Assembly: GCA_025617375.2 (NCBI GenBank)
Contig: JAMYGW020000003.1
Span: forward strand, 930,001 to 994,000
Direction: 5' to 3'
DNA: 64,000 nt
Origin: Acarospora socialis
Taxonomy: Eukaryota; Ascomycota; Lecanoromycetes; Acarosporales; Acarosporaceae
The position numbers were made by a program, and so were the translations under genes. The notes below the pieces were generated by a model. It was not told where the DNA came from. It did not search any database and saw only the letters and a list, made by a program, of their open reading frames with translations. Shown here in pieces: positions 43,247 to 56,254 of the stretch (within the stretch, counting starts at the first letter, position 1; the number at the start of each line of letters is the position of its first letter).

Positions 43247-44845
43247 ATGTTTCGCGCAACTCTGCGCCGAGCACATATAATGAGCACTTACACCACCGAC
43301 AAGGCCTCGCCCTTCACTAGAGCGGTGGTAAGCTCTATGAGGAAGTTGTATGTATAAAGATTCCTTTACATGTCTAGAAGCTTTTAGTTGACTGATTTGT
43401 TTACTTTTAGGTATCCAGAAGCATTGGCGGACTCAAGCTTCGACAACACCGGCTGTATGACCTTTATAAGTTAGACCGCGTCGATTATTCGGCTGGAGAC
43501 GCTGATAGCTTGACAGTATTACTAGAAGCTCCGTTTGACCCAATCCGACGGCAAATGAACTCGGTGCTCCTGACGGTGGACCTGACCAAAGCAGTCGCGG
43601 ACGAGGCCATTGAACGGAAAGACTGCGTTGTCGTCGCCTACCGTACGTGAGGACTTCTGTCGACGTATGCCGTTACCGTAACAACCACTACTGACGGGCG
43701 CCCGACTCAGACCCTATCATCTTCAAAGGCCTCAAATCTCTTACCCTAGCAGATACCCAGCAACAATCCCTCTTACGACTCGCTTTAGAAGGCATAAGCG
43801 TACTCAATCTGAACGTCCAGATAAATGTCTGCTCACTAACGCCATGACTACAGGTGTATTCTCCCCATACAGCGGTTGATGCCGCACCGGGAGGTCTAGG
43901 CGACTGGCTTGCAGACATAGTCACTGGCACACTCACAGAGCCGGAACCGGAAACAAAAACAGCAAAACCAACGCCAAAGGCATCAGGTTCGTTAGACACT
44001 GACTCCAGCAATGGGAAATCTAGAGGTTCTGAGTCAGACGATCCTTTCGTTGAGAAGAGACCAACAAGACCCTTTGCCCTACACAGAGCGTCCACCTACT
44101 CCAAGCCAACATATCCTGCACCAATGGAGCTAGAAGCGACGGATCTACATGCGTTGGTACACTCAAACTAGCTTCTGGGTCACGCTAAGGAAGGAGCACA
44201 GTGCATCAGCCGGTCATAAGCGCAGCGTGATTACACCTGTCAAGGGCGTAGAAGGTCCGCAGACAACCACATGACCACATTCAAGTGAACATCTGCTCAA
44301 AGAGTCTTATAGGCTTCGAAGAGGCTGGTATGGGCCGCCTCATAACATTCTCTCAGCCCCAGCCCCTCACTCACCTTATTGAGCGCATCGCACGTGGTGT
44401 CGGCAATCCAAAAGGGTTTCCCGTCGCCATACCGCAAAACCGGCAAGTCGAAGACATCAAGATCTCCACCGTCGGCATCTGCGCCGGCTCAGGCGGCTCA
44501 GTACTGCGCTCCTGCCCTTCCGCTGACCTCCTCTTCACCGGCGAGTTGTCCCACCATGAAGCCCTTGCTGCGACAGAGTTGGGGAAAAGCGTCATCACGC
44601 TGTTTCACAGCAATACGGAGCGAGGCTTTTTACACAGTGTCTTGAGAGAGCAGCTGGCTAGGACGCTGAAACAGGAGTGGAAGAGAGTGAGGGAGGAGGA
44701 AACGGCCAAAGGCAAGGACTTAAGTTCCGAGTGGGAGGATGCATTGAAGGATGAGGAAGTGTTGGTGGAGGTTAGTGAGAGGGATAGGGATCCTTATGGA
44801 ATTGTGATCTTGCAGGCCAGCGAGCAAGAGGGAAAGCGGTTATAA
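43247..44845 (+). CDS. NIF3 family protein (GTP cyclohydrolase I type 2-like)
   Basis: Seven exons (43247-43347, 43411-43454, 43517-43642, 43711-43799, 43854-44156, 44221-44254, 44313-44845) give 409 aa. NIF3 motifs: SSFDNTGLLLEAPFD, VVVAYHPIIFKGLKSL (metal His), VYSPHTAVDAAPGGLGDWLA (His/Asp), VGICAGSGGSVL and FTGELSHHEALAA (metal Glu and His). The family has a dinuclear metal site; the substrate is unknown. Two in-frame ATGs, 43247 and 43280, are possible: the longer adds MFRATLRRAHI, a short Arg-rich leader, suggesting mitochondrial or dual targeting. Exon 6 is only 34 nt; exon 5 carries a 60-residue polar insert not typical of bacterial NIF3. The last third has an acidic/Lys-rich insert before the end YGIVILQAS. 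Confidence 0.9.
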
Positions 44846-45137
44846 AGTGTCACTGTTAATCGATCTTGGAGACTCCCACATATGTACGGGCGAATTTATT
44901 GCGACAATGCAGTGTATCCGTTACGTAGAGCCGCGAGTAGTTTAGGAACGCTGAAAAAGGGAAGCTCCAGGCGAGCACGTGTTAAGATGAAGCTAATAAT
45001 TAGCTTTACTGCGCGAACCTTGGAAGCCACCACGGCAACTTTATTTGAGCCGCACAACGCACACTTTGGGATACTACAGTTATTGAAATATAATTTCTAC
45101 GAAATATATTATTACCTTGTTGTGACAGAGTAGCGTG

Positions 45138-47457
45138 ATGGCACCCAGAAATCAAAAAGGAAGCTCATCCAGGCAGCAGAAATCGCAAGACGAAGAAAGA
45201 GAAGACTCTCTACAGGCAGTAGTATGTTGACATCCTACAATCATAGAAACAAAAAATCATACTGATTATGCATAGATTTTAGCAGATTCCTATGAAACAA
45301 AATTCAGACCCTATACTCTAGAAAGGCCCAGGGCAAGTCGACCAAAATATTCAAATCATTGATAGACTGACAGTTTTTAGTGCCTCCTACCGTTGGCGAA
45401 CACCCCTCTCATCGAATATACCCTAGAGTTCCTCGCAAGTGCTGGTGTAGAGCAGGTCTTCATATACTGCGGCGCCCATACCGATCAGCTTGAAGAATAC
45501 ATCAAGTATTTCTTCTTTACCCACATTGTTACGCACACACATTGACGTTCGTATAGCGCCTCGAAATGGAAGAGTCGCTCTTCCCCGTTTGCGCACCTGA
45601 CATTGCTAAGATCCACTGCGACCTCCATTGGGGACGCCATGCGCGACCTCGATAAACGTGACCTCATCACTGGCGATTTTCTCGTCGTTAGCGGCGACGT
45701 CGTGTCGAATTTCCCGCTCGAATCGGCCCTGGTCAAACATCGAGCGAGACGTGGGGTCGACAAGAACGCGATCATGACAATGGTGCTAAGAGAAGCCGGG
45801 ACCGAACACAGAGCGAAGGCCCGGGGAACAAGACCGGTCTTTGTGATTGACCCCACGAAAGAGAGGTGTTTACATTACGAGGAGATGAGGTCCGGCAAAG
45901 GGGGTTATGTGAATGTAGATCCGGAGATTCTGGCTACACATCAAGAGATTGAAATCAGAGAGGACCTGATCGACTGCTATATCGATATCTGTACCCCCGA
46001 TGTTCTGGGCTTGTGGGCCGATAATTTCGACTATCAAACCATGAGAACGAGCTTCCTGTTCGGTGTGCTGAAGGATTACGAATTGAACGGCAAGACCATA
46101 CATACGCACATCGTGAAAGACCACTATGCTGCGCGCGTGCGAAGTCTAAGGGCCTATGACGCGGTGAGCAAGGATGTGGTGAGTAGGTGGACTTACCCGC
46201 TGGTTCCGGACAGTAATCTGCTCAGAGGGCACACGTTCCGATTCCAAAAAGGCAACATCTATAAAGAAGAGGGAATCAGTCTGGCGAGGAGTTCGGTAGT
46301 GAAGAGGAGAACGGTGATCGGGAGGGATACCAGTATTGGAGATGGAAGTGTGGTGGGTGATACGATTCTGGGAAGGCGATGCCAGATCGGGCGAAATGTT
46401 ACTATCGAAGGCGCCTACATTTGGGATGATGCTGTCGTTGGGGATGGATCGGTAGTCCGGAGTGCAGTCATCGGGAACGAGGCTGTTATTGGGAGAAACT
46501 GTCAGGTTCTCCCGGGTGCGTTGATATCGTATGGTGTCAGGATCGCCGACGGTGTAACGATCCCGGGAACAGCACGAATCACCAAGGCCAAGCGAAGTCA
46601 GGAGGGAAAAGCACGAATTGATACGGAAGTTGTTGGAAAAGACGGGACTGGCTATAATTTCAATGGTAATTCAGATGAGGAAGATGAAGATGGCGAGAGC
46701 ATCGCGTCCTCAAGTCTCAGTAAGCGGCACCAATTCTCGCTCATACGCAGATGGAATGCTGATACGTACAGTGTACAACCTTCCCGATGTCGCAACGTCT
46801 GACACGTCTATATCAACTCTCAACTCTGCCAGTTCAGACGAACCACCTCACTTTGACCACCCTCGAGCCGAGTCATTTGCTACTTCCATTTCCGATGAGA
46901 ATATTGATCACGACTTCCATCCCGATGCCGCATCATCCATCTTCGACTCTCTCCAACGCGGCGATACCGCCGACGTAATCCAGCTCGAACTCATGGGTCT
47001 TCGCATGAGTTCCAACGCCTCGGACCACCAAGTGCGGCATGCGGTGGTCACAGCCTTCCTCAGGCGTATAGTCAGTTTGATGGACATTGATGCCATGGGC
47101 GCCAACGACGCGGTCAAGACCGTGTTCGGGAAATACAAGGATCTGGTGGAGCGGACGATCTTCGACAAGTCCAAGGCGAAGAAATCGGATCAGGTCGATT
47201 TCTTGATGCTGATGCAACGAGACTTGGTTCATAGAAGGAAGGGGGAGATGGTGATGTTGTTCACGGTCAAGGAGTTGTATGATATGGAGATTCTGGAGGA
47301 AGAGGGGGTGGAGCAGTGGTGGGAGGATCCCAAGAGTAGTGACACCGACGATATGCGGAGGGTGAGGAGCCAAACCGAACAGTTTGTCGACTGGCTGAAG
47401 AATGCGGATGAGGATAGCGATGAAGATGACGAGGAAGAGGATGAGGATGAGGACTAG
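45138..47457 (+). CDS. GCD6: Translation initiation factor eIF2B subunit epsilon
   Basis: Five exons (45138-45221, 45276-45332, 45381-45505, 45557-46719, 46772-47457) give 704 aa. A nucleotidyltransferase-like N-domain (LADSYETKFRPYTLERPR, CLLPLANTPLIEYTLEFLAS, FLVVSGDVVSNF) is followed by left-handed beta-helix hexapeptides (SIGDGSVVGDTILGRRCQIG, VVGDGSVVRSAVIGNEAVIG) and a C-terminal W2/HEAT domain with acidic-aromatic end (ELYDMEILEEEGVEQWWEDP..FVDWLKNADEDSDEDD). It is the catalytic GEF for eIF2. Intron 2 (45333-45380) is GC..AG with donor AGG|GCAAGT; only this junction gives RPRCLLPLANTP in frame. Confidence 0.96.
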
Positions 47458-49024
47458 GGAAGTAACCCGGAATAGTGTGTCTCCCGTGTCCCATGGAACT
47501 ACTGTTCGACCATGGCATAGATTTTCAAGTGACGATCCTCTCAAGCTCCATTCGATCATCTCGACATCGGACAATCGTCCGTTCCAAAGTGGAGGAGCGA
47601 CTGGTTGGGCAGTCGCCCTGATTTTGCCCAAGACCACATGCCACTGTTCGGGAGTGCGAAGGCCTTCGGCATCCACCACTTCCTTTCAGTCCGTAGGCGA
47701 TTGATCTCCAACCATACAAACTATCAACACCAAACCACGCTCGGTGTGTACACATGACAGATCCTAGACCTTGCACATAGTTCATCTCGTCATCCACAAG
47801 AAGACCGATATGCGAGCCATAGACCGTGACAGTCGTTACGCCCAGGCAAAATGGACTTCTCCACCCCTGGATCGCTGCGTGTTCGGTGTGTTGGGGGTCA
47901 CTTTACTCTCCTGTCTCTTGGTGACGCATATCGTCAAACGCCCTAACCGCTCACACTCCTGCAGAGTAGGTGCTGGAAAGTGCGGCCTCACGATTTTCGG
48001 CGGCCAAGATAGTGAGGGATCGAGCTTCGACATATCTACCCAGGACAAGCTACGGAGCTTCTTTGCGCCACTAGTGTTTACCAATCCGAATGTTTCTGAC
48101 AAGCGTATGCCAGCAGAGAGATAAACATGTTGATTTCGTCGCGTCTATTGGGAAGGGACCTATACCCTGGTTCGGCTGAGGTCGGGATTCCTCACGCCCT
48201 TCAAGGTTGAGCTAGGGCTGTTGCTCGAGTCATGTGGTTATCTTACCCTTCAACGAGCGAGCTCGAGGGTCTCAGAACCGAGCATTATCGGTATCGTGGA
48301 GGAGCACTGTTTGGTGCGTCTGGCTTAGCTTTATGGGTGGCATGGGAGAGGATCACTCGGGCTGGACAGGGGATTGGGGAGGCTGCGGACATGTACTGTA
48401 CGGCCACGAGAGAAACTAGTAGTTTGCTATATTCAGACACAGGGTAGAGGTCCCTTGCGGCTTACTTCTACGGCCGAGAGTCATGATTCCGATGAGATGC
48501 AGCTGAAAAGACTTGATTCTCGAGGAAAACTACACGGGTTTTTTGGCACTGCTGGCGTTAAGCTGATGGGTCCTCGTCATATGATACAGAAATCAACTAT
48601 CTTGACTTTCGAGGACGAATTTCTTGGATTGCTCTCACCCGCATCGGTAGTTCTCTTCTGTTCGAGTAGAGTAGTCTCCTCCCGGCTCTCTCACAGCCCC
48701 GAACCTCTCCCATTCCTCCGTCTAGATTTGCAGTATCTTGTACTCTCACAGCGTTCATCGCTCGGAAGGTCGCGGAACCAAAGTAGTATGGGAAGATCCT
48801 TCCACCATGGAACGGGCTGATTTCTTGCTCCCATATCCTGATTCCGTTCAGATCTTCTATCAGCTCTGTCATCCTTAGCAGCGCCTGTAGAAGTCTTCAC
48901 CAGGACATCTCTTCGCTGCCTCACGACCAGTAACCGTAGAGGTAGCTGCGAGCTCTTATAATGATACCTTAATCGAGTCGTTGCTCCCAGTAGATTTCGT
49001 AGTAACACCGGTATCACAGGGCTA
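47458..49024. other. Convergent intergenic region, no gene seen
   Basis: A 1.6-kb gap between the 3' ends of the eIF2B epsilon and SKI3 genes. It holds several 60-148 codon ORFs on both strands, none with a recognisable family, splice continuity or ATG-led coding bias that I can support. An orphan gene or noncoding RNA cannot be excluded. Confidence 0.45.
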
Positions 49025-52000
49025 TCAGAGCCCATCCCAACCGTACTGAGTCCAGGGTGCAACAACGATTGCTCGCTGAGCATCCGCCACCCGGCCCGTA
49101 CCGGCATACGCTTCACACAGATCTTGTGCCTCGAGCGATCCCCGCGGTGGTACAGCCCTTGTGGCCGTCAACAGCGCCATATCGGCAGGGAACGAGTCGT
49201 CGGAGAGGGTAGCTAGCTGACTCCATCCATACGGCTTGGAAGGAGACAGCACTATGTTGTTCGTCACCTCGGGTCGCATGCCGAGGTCCTTGGCCGCAGG
49301 ACCATAACCGAGTGCGGCGACGGCCGCGAGGAGCTTTTCGAGCTGGCGCTGTTGGTGGGGAGGTATGTCGTCCTTTACTCTCAGACTCTGCAAGTCTGAG
49401 GTCGCGGCCTCGATGGTCTCAGAATCCTTGTCTAGTAGAGCGATGACACCGAGCAACGTGATCGCCTCAACATGCCCTGGGTGCTTTTCGACGCAATCGA
49501 GGAGCTGGTCTCGTGCTATGCCACGGTGCTGTTTGCCACCCTTTGCCCATAGAACTCGCGCCAACAGACATACAATGTCCGGCGCACCGTTGCTCTCTTC
49601 AAGGGCCGCTCGGAACATTTCAACCGCTTGGTCCATGGCTCCGAGGTGATAATGAGCCAGGCCTGCTGTAAGGTGTGCTGACAACCGGCACTTCCGGCGA
49701 ACGTCAGGGTCCAGGAACCCTCCTTCTTCGTCCGCCGACAGATCCAATGCTGTTTCGGCGTTCTCGACAGCAGGGCTGTACTCATGGCGAGCCAGCTGTA
49801 TCCGAGCGATGTCGCCTTTGGATTGGGCAAACCGAGCGATTGATGATGCCGATTCAGAAACTTCGTACTCTGCTTCCACGGCTGAGCAGATAGAAGACAA
49901 TGAGTCGAGGGCATCGGTGCAGTTGCCTATCCGCTCAGCAAAGAGGGCTGCAAGGTGCTGATACGGAAGATCTGTAAGGGCTTGTGCTCCCAGCTGTTTC
50001 AAGGCGAAGATGGGCTGGATGAGATTGTGGATGCTGTTTGAGGGGGTCGGAGAAGATAGCAATAGATCGAACGTTGATACAGCATACAGGCGTTTGGTGA
50101 GTAGTGACGTAGAGTCGGCAATCTCGAATGCGTGGGTGAACAACATATGGGCCTCTTTTGCATCGTTCACGAGGAGTGCGAGTAGACCTTGCCCAAGCCA
50201 TGCCTGAGCGTAGTCTGGATCTGTGGACTGCGCACGTGTGAACGCATCGTTTGCAAGCTGGTAATCGCTTTGGAGTAAATACAGCGTTCCCAAGTTGGTC
50301 CAAACTCGAGGATTCTTATCATTAAGGTATAAGCTTCGTACGAAAGCGTGCTGGGAGACCTTGGGGCTCAGTTGCGTGGTGACTACACCAAGTGAGTCCC
50401 AGAAGTCCGAGTTGCCAGCTTCCAGCTCGATTGCGCGTTTGAAACACCGCACGGCGGCTTTCAGGAACCTCAAGGGCCTTTTCTGACCTGATGCTTGCTG
50501 AATATGACTGTCCAAATACACGTGCGCCCGATGCTCTGCCCACCCGAGATTGTACCATGCTACAGCTTGAGCGTGTGGGTCCCCAGTCGACGCGTGAATC
50601 GCACGCTTGTGTGCAAGGATACTAGCATGCAGACATCGTTCTACTTTAGACGACAAATCCAGCCCTTCACTATCAAGCGACGAAAGTACATCCATCCCTA
50701 CATTGTCGATGTCAACAAGGAGCTCGTACTCTTGCAGATCGATGTCGAGTTTCAAAAGTCTCTTCGCCTGCTTCAAGGGAAAGTCTGCCGTGTGACTCTG
50801 AGCCCAGGACACGATCGAACAACCATCTCCCACCGCTTTCCATAGGTTGAAGACGTTCGCTCGTTTATCAGCGATAAGTCCAGCGACCTTGATAGCTTCA
50901 CTGGCATAGTCCACGCATCGTCCGAAAAAGCCTAACTCAATACTGTGCCAGCTGGCTTCGAGCAAAGTCTGGAGCAACGCAATGGAAACTCCGAACTCGC
51001 CCGGGCGTAGTATCAAGACCTCCTCGTAACCAGCAATCGCCTCGGTGTGATCGCCCAGTTCCCTTTTGACATTGGCAAGCATGTACTTGGCAAACCAACG
51101 CTCGCCACTTTTCTTCTCTTCAATCTCGACCTCGAACTTCTCGGCTTGTTGGAAGGCCTTCGTCGCTGCAATGTAGCGACCGGAATTGTGATAGCTCTCA
51201 CCAAGTCCAATCCACGAGTGATAGTCGGTGGGCGAGATTCTCAAGGCTGCCTGAAAAGACACGATGCTCTTGGCGTACTCATGTTTGTTCAGCTGTACAA
51301 CACCCAAGGCTGCATATGGCCAGCTGGCCCCTTTCTTCTTAGACCCTGGTGCAGGTCTCACCTTCCCAGAATCGACAACCCTCTGAGCAACGACTTCCAC
51401 GAGATCCCAGTCAGCCTGATCGGCAAAGCCACGAGCCAGTCGTTCAGCAGCCTCAACCTCTGACGCCGAAAGCTCAAAGGCTTTCTGGAAGCATTTCCTG
51501 GCTCGCTTCTTGTCTTTGCCATAGTCTGCGTAGTATATGCCGAGGCTGGTATACGCCGGAGCAAAGTTCAAATTCGCCTGCAGTGAAGCTAGGAATCGCG
51601 CGTAAGCGCCGTTTCGGTCTTTGCGAGCGGTCTTGGACGGATCTAGATTCCACAAACAGATTCCAATTCGATATAAGACCAAAGCCTTCAGATCGCGTGT
51701 CCGGCTATCAGTGGCCTTGATCGATGGAAGACAAGCTTCCAGATCTTTCAAGCCTTGTGCAAAGTTACCATTTATGGCCGTGCACCATGCTGCCTCACAT
51801 CTGACTCGTGCATTCTCTGGGTCGCGCTCTAGTGCTCGTGATAAGAGTTCTAATGCGTTGGCATATTCCTCTTGCTCTTCCAGTATCAGGCCCGTTCCAA
51901 TTAGCCCTGCGGTCAAAGCCGGCTTGCGCTTTAAGATGTTCTCAAAGAGTGCCATTGCTTCAGGATGATTCTTTGGGGATTGAAAATGCGTCAGAGCGGA

Positions 52001-53367
52001 AGCTAAAGTAACATTAATAGAGTCAAGATTATCCTGAAAAGTGAGTCCTGATTCTTGTGCAGCGGTGGCTACCAAGGCCTGTGCTTTTCTCGACACATCT
52101 ATTGCACTTTCAAACTCTTCTAGAAACAAGTAGTACTCCCCCATGATCCGGTGAGCGAGAACCGATGAAGAGCTGTCCTCAAAGCCCTCGGATAGCAGCA
52201 GGAGACATTCCTCGGCACTAAGTGAACTCTCCCTGTCGACATCGTCGGCATCCACTTTGCTCAATTCGGCCGTCGCAAGAAAAGGAGATATTTCACTCTG
52301 AAGGTAGCCTTGCAGCACTTTGCTCAATCCCAGCTCGGGAAAAAACTCGACGAACTCTCTCAGGATGCCAACATCCCAACCCGCCAATGTTTCGCTGTCT
52401 TTCCATTCAAGCGTGATCTGCCACGCAAGCGCAAATGGGTGTTTGATGATAACCATATCACGAGCTAATTTCTCAACCTGCTCTCTCTTCTCGGCCTTCT
52501 GCTGTGATGGTAGCACAAGAAGCGTATCGTAGGCATGTTGCAATAGCTTCTCCTCGTACTCCCGACGGACCGCATCATCATTAGAGCAATCAACGATGTT
52601 TTGGTATATCTCCTGCAGGCTACTGTTGGTGAAGACCTCCCTTTTCACCTCTGCTGTGACCTGCCCAATCTTTGCGCCAAGCCTAGTTCGTCGTTCTCCA
52701 ATTTCCTTGTTGCCGCGCTCCTTCTCTTCAGCCTCAATAAGCTCGGCTATCTTGACAAAAGTATGAGCAGGATGTGGAATGCGTCCCTCAAGAAAATCGT
52801 AGACACTGCTGCTGGGAAGTAACACCTCGAGAGCGCGCTTGTACTGTGGTCGGGAGCCATGTTTCTTGACGTGAAGAATGTATTTGTCTATGACCGTCTG
52901 GCACCGATTCTTATCATCCCTACAGCGTTCCTTAGATCAGCGTTGACGGATATGCCATGGATCCTGAGCCCGTACGCTTTCACAAGAATCTCTGCCAGTC
53001 GCACAGCGGCATTATGATAGTAGTCGATTATTTTTCCATTCTGTCCCTCACACAAGCTCACTAGCCCTTGCCAAGCTAGGGCCTCATCGGGCTTGATCTT
53101 CGTCGCCTCTGTATAGGCTTTTGCGGCTTCGTCATCCTTGTATTGTTTGTCCAAAGCAAGACCGAGGAAAACGAGCCTATAAAGACGACGATGTGAGCGG
53201 TATCAACCGGCAAAACTGTGTGATACACAGATAAGAATGCCCACTCACGCATGGTAATTTCGGGCATCTGCTGCAAGCACTTTTCGTGCCTGAGCAACAG
53301 TTTCATCATAGTCATGTGCATCCAGAGCAGCTTTTGTAGCCTTGAGAGCCGCCTTTACTACCGACAT
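49025..53367 (-). CDS. SKI3: Superkiller protein 3 (Ski complex TPR scaffold)
   Basis: Three exons, 53367-53249, 53176-52976 and 52919-49025, give 1404 aa. The start (VVKAALKATKAALDAHDYDE) is a typical Ski3 TPR, and DDKNRCQTVIDKYILHVKKH is the conserved block after the second intron. At least a dozen TPR-like helix pairs follow, e.g. AYTSLGIYYADYGKDKKRAR, YAALGVVQLNKHEYAKSIVS, WIGLGESYHNSGRYIAATKA, RVWTNLGTLYLLQSDYQLAN, AWLGQGLLALLVNDAKEAHM. Ski3 scaffolds Ski2 and Ski8 and delivers mRNA to the cytoplasmic exosome for 3'-5' decay, including no-go and nonstop decay. The second intron donor (GTACGG at 52975) keeps frame into ADDKNRC. Confidence 0.95.
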
Positions 53368-53771
53368 AATTCCTATGATTGCGATTCAGGCATTGGAATA
53401 GGTATACCACGTCTCGGCCGACACGATCCACTCGGCATGAGCGCGTTGGCATGAAGCTTCACAATGGCCGTTGCAAGACGTTAGGGTTAAAGGTTATCTA
53501 CGTTTAGGTGCAGTAGCTTACGGCAATTGCCGAACCGGGGTGATGACGCCGATGTCCATGTGTTGATCGCGAGGTACCGATGAATACAAGCTCTACTACC
53601 TGCACCCGCCACTACAGAGTTATACTAGGTGGCTTAAAGAGTACCCGTGGGACTCTGTCTTTGATAGTATAATGTTTTCGGATCCTGACCATACAAATTA
53701 GAACTCCTTTCAAGACGATCAGCCCGCTGGTCAACAATCAACCAGCCTACCAAGCTTGTCCATAACAACAA
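53368..53771. promoter_or_regulatory. Divergent upstream region, SKI3 / GH5 glucosidase
   Basis: A 404-bp interval without ORFs of note or confident regulatory motifs. Confidence 0.35.
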
Positions 53772-56254
53772 ATGACTTCCTTACGTCTCAGAGTTGAAGG
53801 GTCAAGATTCCGGGATCAGGCCAACCGTGAGGTAACCTTGCGCGGCATCAATGTCGCTGGAGATGCCAAGTTCCCGGCCAAACCAGACCTGCCCTCGCAC
53901 ATACCGGACGAATTCTTCGACGGTGACAATGTGTCCTTCGTGGGTAAACCATTCTCGGTGGAGGAGGCGCATACGCATTTTTCCAGGTTAAGAGCATGGG
54001 GCTACAACACAATCAGGTATCTATTTACTTGGGAAGCCATCGAGCATTCTGGACCTGGGATATACGACGAGGAATGGATACAACACACAATCAAAGTTCT
54101 GAGGTTGGCAAAGCAATATGAGTTCTACATCTTTCTGGACCCGCACCAAGACGTCGTACGTGCAACTGAACCTTAAGCCGCGAAGTGCTGGTCATGCAAA
54201 CATCTAATCTTCTACAGTGGTCAAGGTTTACGGGCGGATCCGGTGCCCCTATGTGGACGCTCTACGCCATGGGCCTTAAGCCACAAGGATTTGCTGCCAC
54301 CGAAGCTGCCATGGTTCACAACACCTATCCGGAACCCGACAAGTACCCAAAGATGATATGGTCTACAAACTATTACCGTTTGGCCTGTCAAGTTATCTTC
54401 ACATTTCTCTTTGCTGGGAAAGATTTTGCACCGAAGGCTGTAATTGATGGGAAGAATATCCAGGATTACTTACAGGATCACTTCATTGGGGCCTGCAGGC
54501 ACTTCGCTGAGCGCGTTCACGAGGCAGGGGATCTGGAGAACGATGTGATTATTGGTTGGGAAAGCTTGAACGAACCGAATCGAGGTCTCGTGGGCTACCA
54601 AGACATCTCGGTCATACCCAGCGAACAGAAATTGCAGAAAGGGACTTCTCCAACCGCGTGGCAAGCTATGTTGACAGGCTCAGGTAGATCTTGCGAAATC
54701 GATACCTGGGACTTCGGCGGCTTGGGACCATACAAATCTGGCACTACATTAGTAGATCCCAAAGGGGAGACTGCGTGGTTGCCAGCAGATTACGATGACT
54801 CCAAGTATGGATGGAAACGAGGCCCAGAATGGAAACTGGGCGAATGTATTTGGGTACAGCACGGCGTTTGGGATCCTGTGAATGACCTTTTGTTGAAGAA
54901 GGATTACTTTGCCAAAAACCCAAGGACCGGCGAGAAGATTGATTACGAGTACTTCACCAATACCTATTTCATGGATTTCTACAGAAAATACAAGAGTGCA
55001 ATCAGAGGCGTACACAGCAATGCGATAATGTTTTGTCAGCCTCCTGTACTGGAAATTCCACCTTCGCTCAAAGACACAAATGACGACGATCCGAACATGG
55101 TCTATGCCCCTCACTACTATGACGGAATCACGTTGTTGACAAAGAAATGGTATTCCAACTGAAGACAGATTGCAGGTCCATTGAGTCCATACTGATGCTG
55201 AATAGGAATCGCTACTGGAACGTTGATGTGTTTGGCGTGTTGCGCGGAAGATATCTATCTCCTATATTCGCTATCAAGGTCGGCGAAACAGCAATCAGGA
55301 ACTGTCTTCGAGACCAACTGTCAGCAATTGGGAAGGAAGGAAATGATTACATGGGCAACCACCCCTGTGTATTCACCGAGATTGGGATTCCTTTCGACAT
55401 GGACGACAAGTACGCCTACAAAACAGGCGACTACTCAAGTCAATCGGCTGCCATGGATGCCAATCACTTTGCACTAGAAGGCTGTGGCTTAAACGGATAT
55501 ACTTTGTGGGTTTATATGGCAACGGTATTGCTTGCCCCGACTTTCAGATATAGCCTGCATTAATTGCTGACCTTTGTTCTATAAGAACAATCATGGCTGG
55601 GGCGATCTGTGGAACGGTGAAGATCTCTCGATCTACTCGCTAGATGACCGACCGTTACCCGCATCACCCTCGTCACAATCATTACTAACAAAATCCCCCA
55701 ATCAGTCTGTCTTGGCTGTGGATGAAACCCGGCCGGCCTCTTCATCAAGTCACTCATCACCAAGGTCGACAATATCGCCTTCGAATCTCAAAGTGACGCT
55801 CTCCACACCTTCAATTGCGTCGCAACGTTCCACCACGCCTGCGGAGCTCGCAAACACTCCTGGCTATCGAGCTGCAGAAGCCTACGTACGACCGAGCCCT
55901 CGAGCCTCGGTTGGAAATGTTACGGGATATGGCTTCGACCTGCGAAACTGCACTTTTACCCTTACACTGAACTCAGTCTCTGCAGCAACTGAGCAAGCGC
56001 CCACCGAGATCTTCCTTCCAACATTCCACTTTCCCAGGGACAAAATCCAAGTGGAGGTGAGCGGAGGTAAATGGATCATCAGTGTAGATGGTCAGGAAGG
56101 AGGAGCGATACAGGTATTAAGGTGGTGGCATGGTGACGGCGACAACACCATGACTGTTCGAGGGTTGAAAAGACGGCAAGGGGTTGCGCTTGGAAACGAG
56201 GAAGATGATGGCTATCTGGAACAATGCCAGCAAAGTAGGTGTACCATCATGTGA
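53772..56254 (+). CDS. Glycoside hydrolase family 5, steryl-beta-glucosidase type (Egh1/EGCrP2-like)
   Basis: Exons 53772-54155, 54218-55149, 55206-55524 and 55586-56254 give 767 aa. The N-terminus LRVEGSRFRDQANREVTLRG is followed by GH5 core elements: RLRAWGYNTIRYLFTWEAIE, FYIFLDPHQDVWSRFTGGSG, the acid/base Glu in IIGWESLNEPNRG, VYAPHYYDG and the nucleophile Glu in CVFTEIGIPFD. After GYTLWVYMATNNHGWGDLWN the protein continues with a Ser/Pro-rich linker and a beta-rich C-terminal domain (FFLPTFHFPRD-like; WIISVDGQ). It ends CTIM, a possible CaaX prenylation motif (Cys-Thr-Ile-Met), which fits membrane-bound ergosteryl glucoside as substrate. No signal peptide is seen, so it is intracellular. 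Confidence 0.9.

Noticed and set aside
47525-47797. Minus-strand 90-codon ORF downstream of eIF2B epsilon
   Set aside because: Non-ATG start possibilities, overlap with other frames, no recognisable content.
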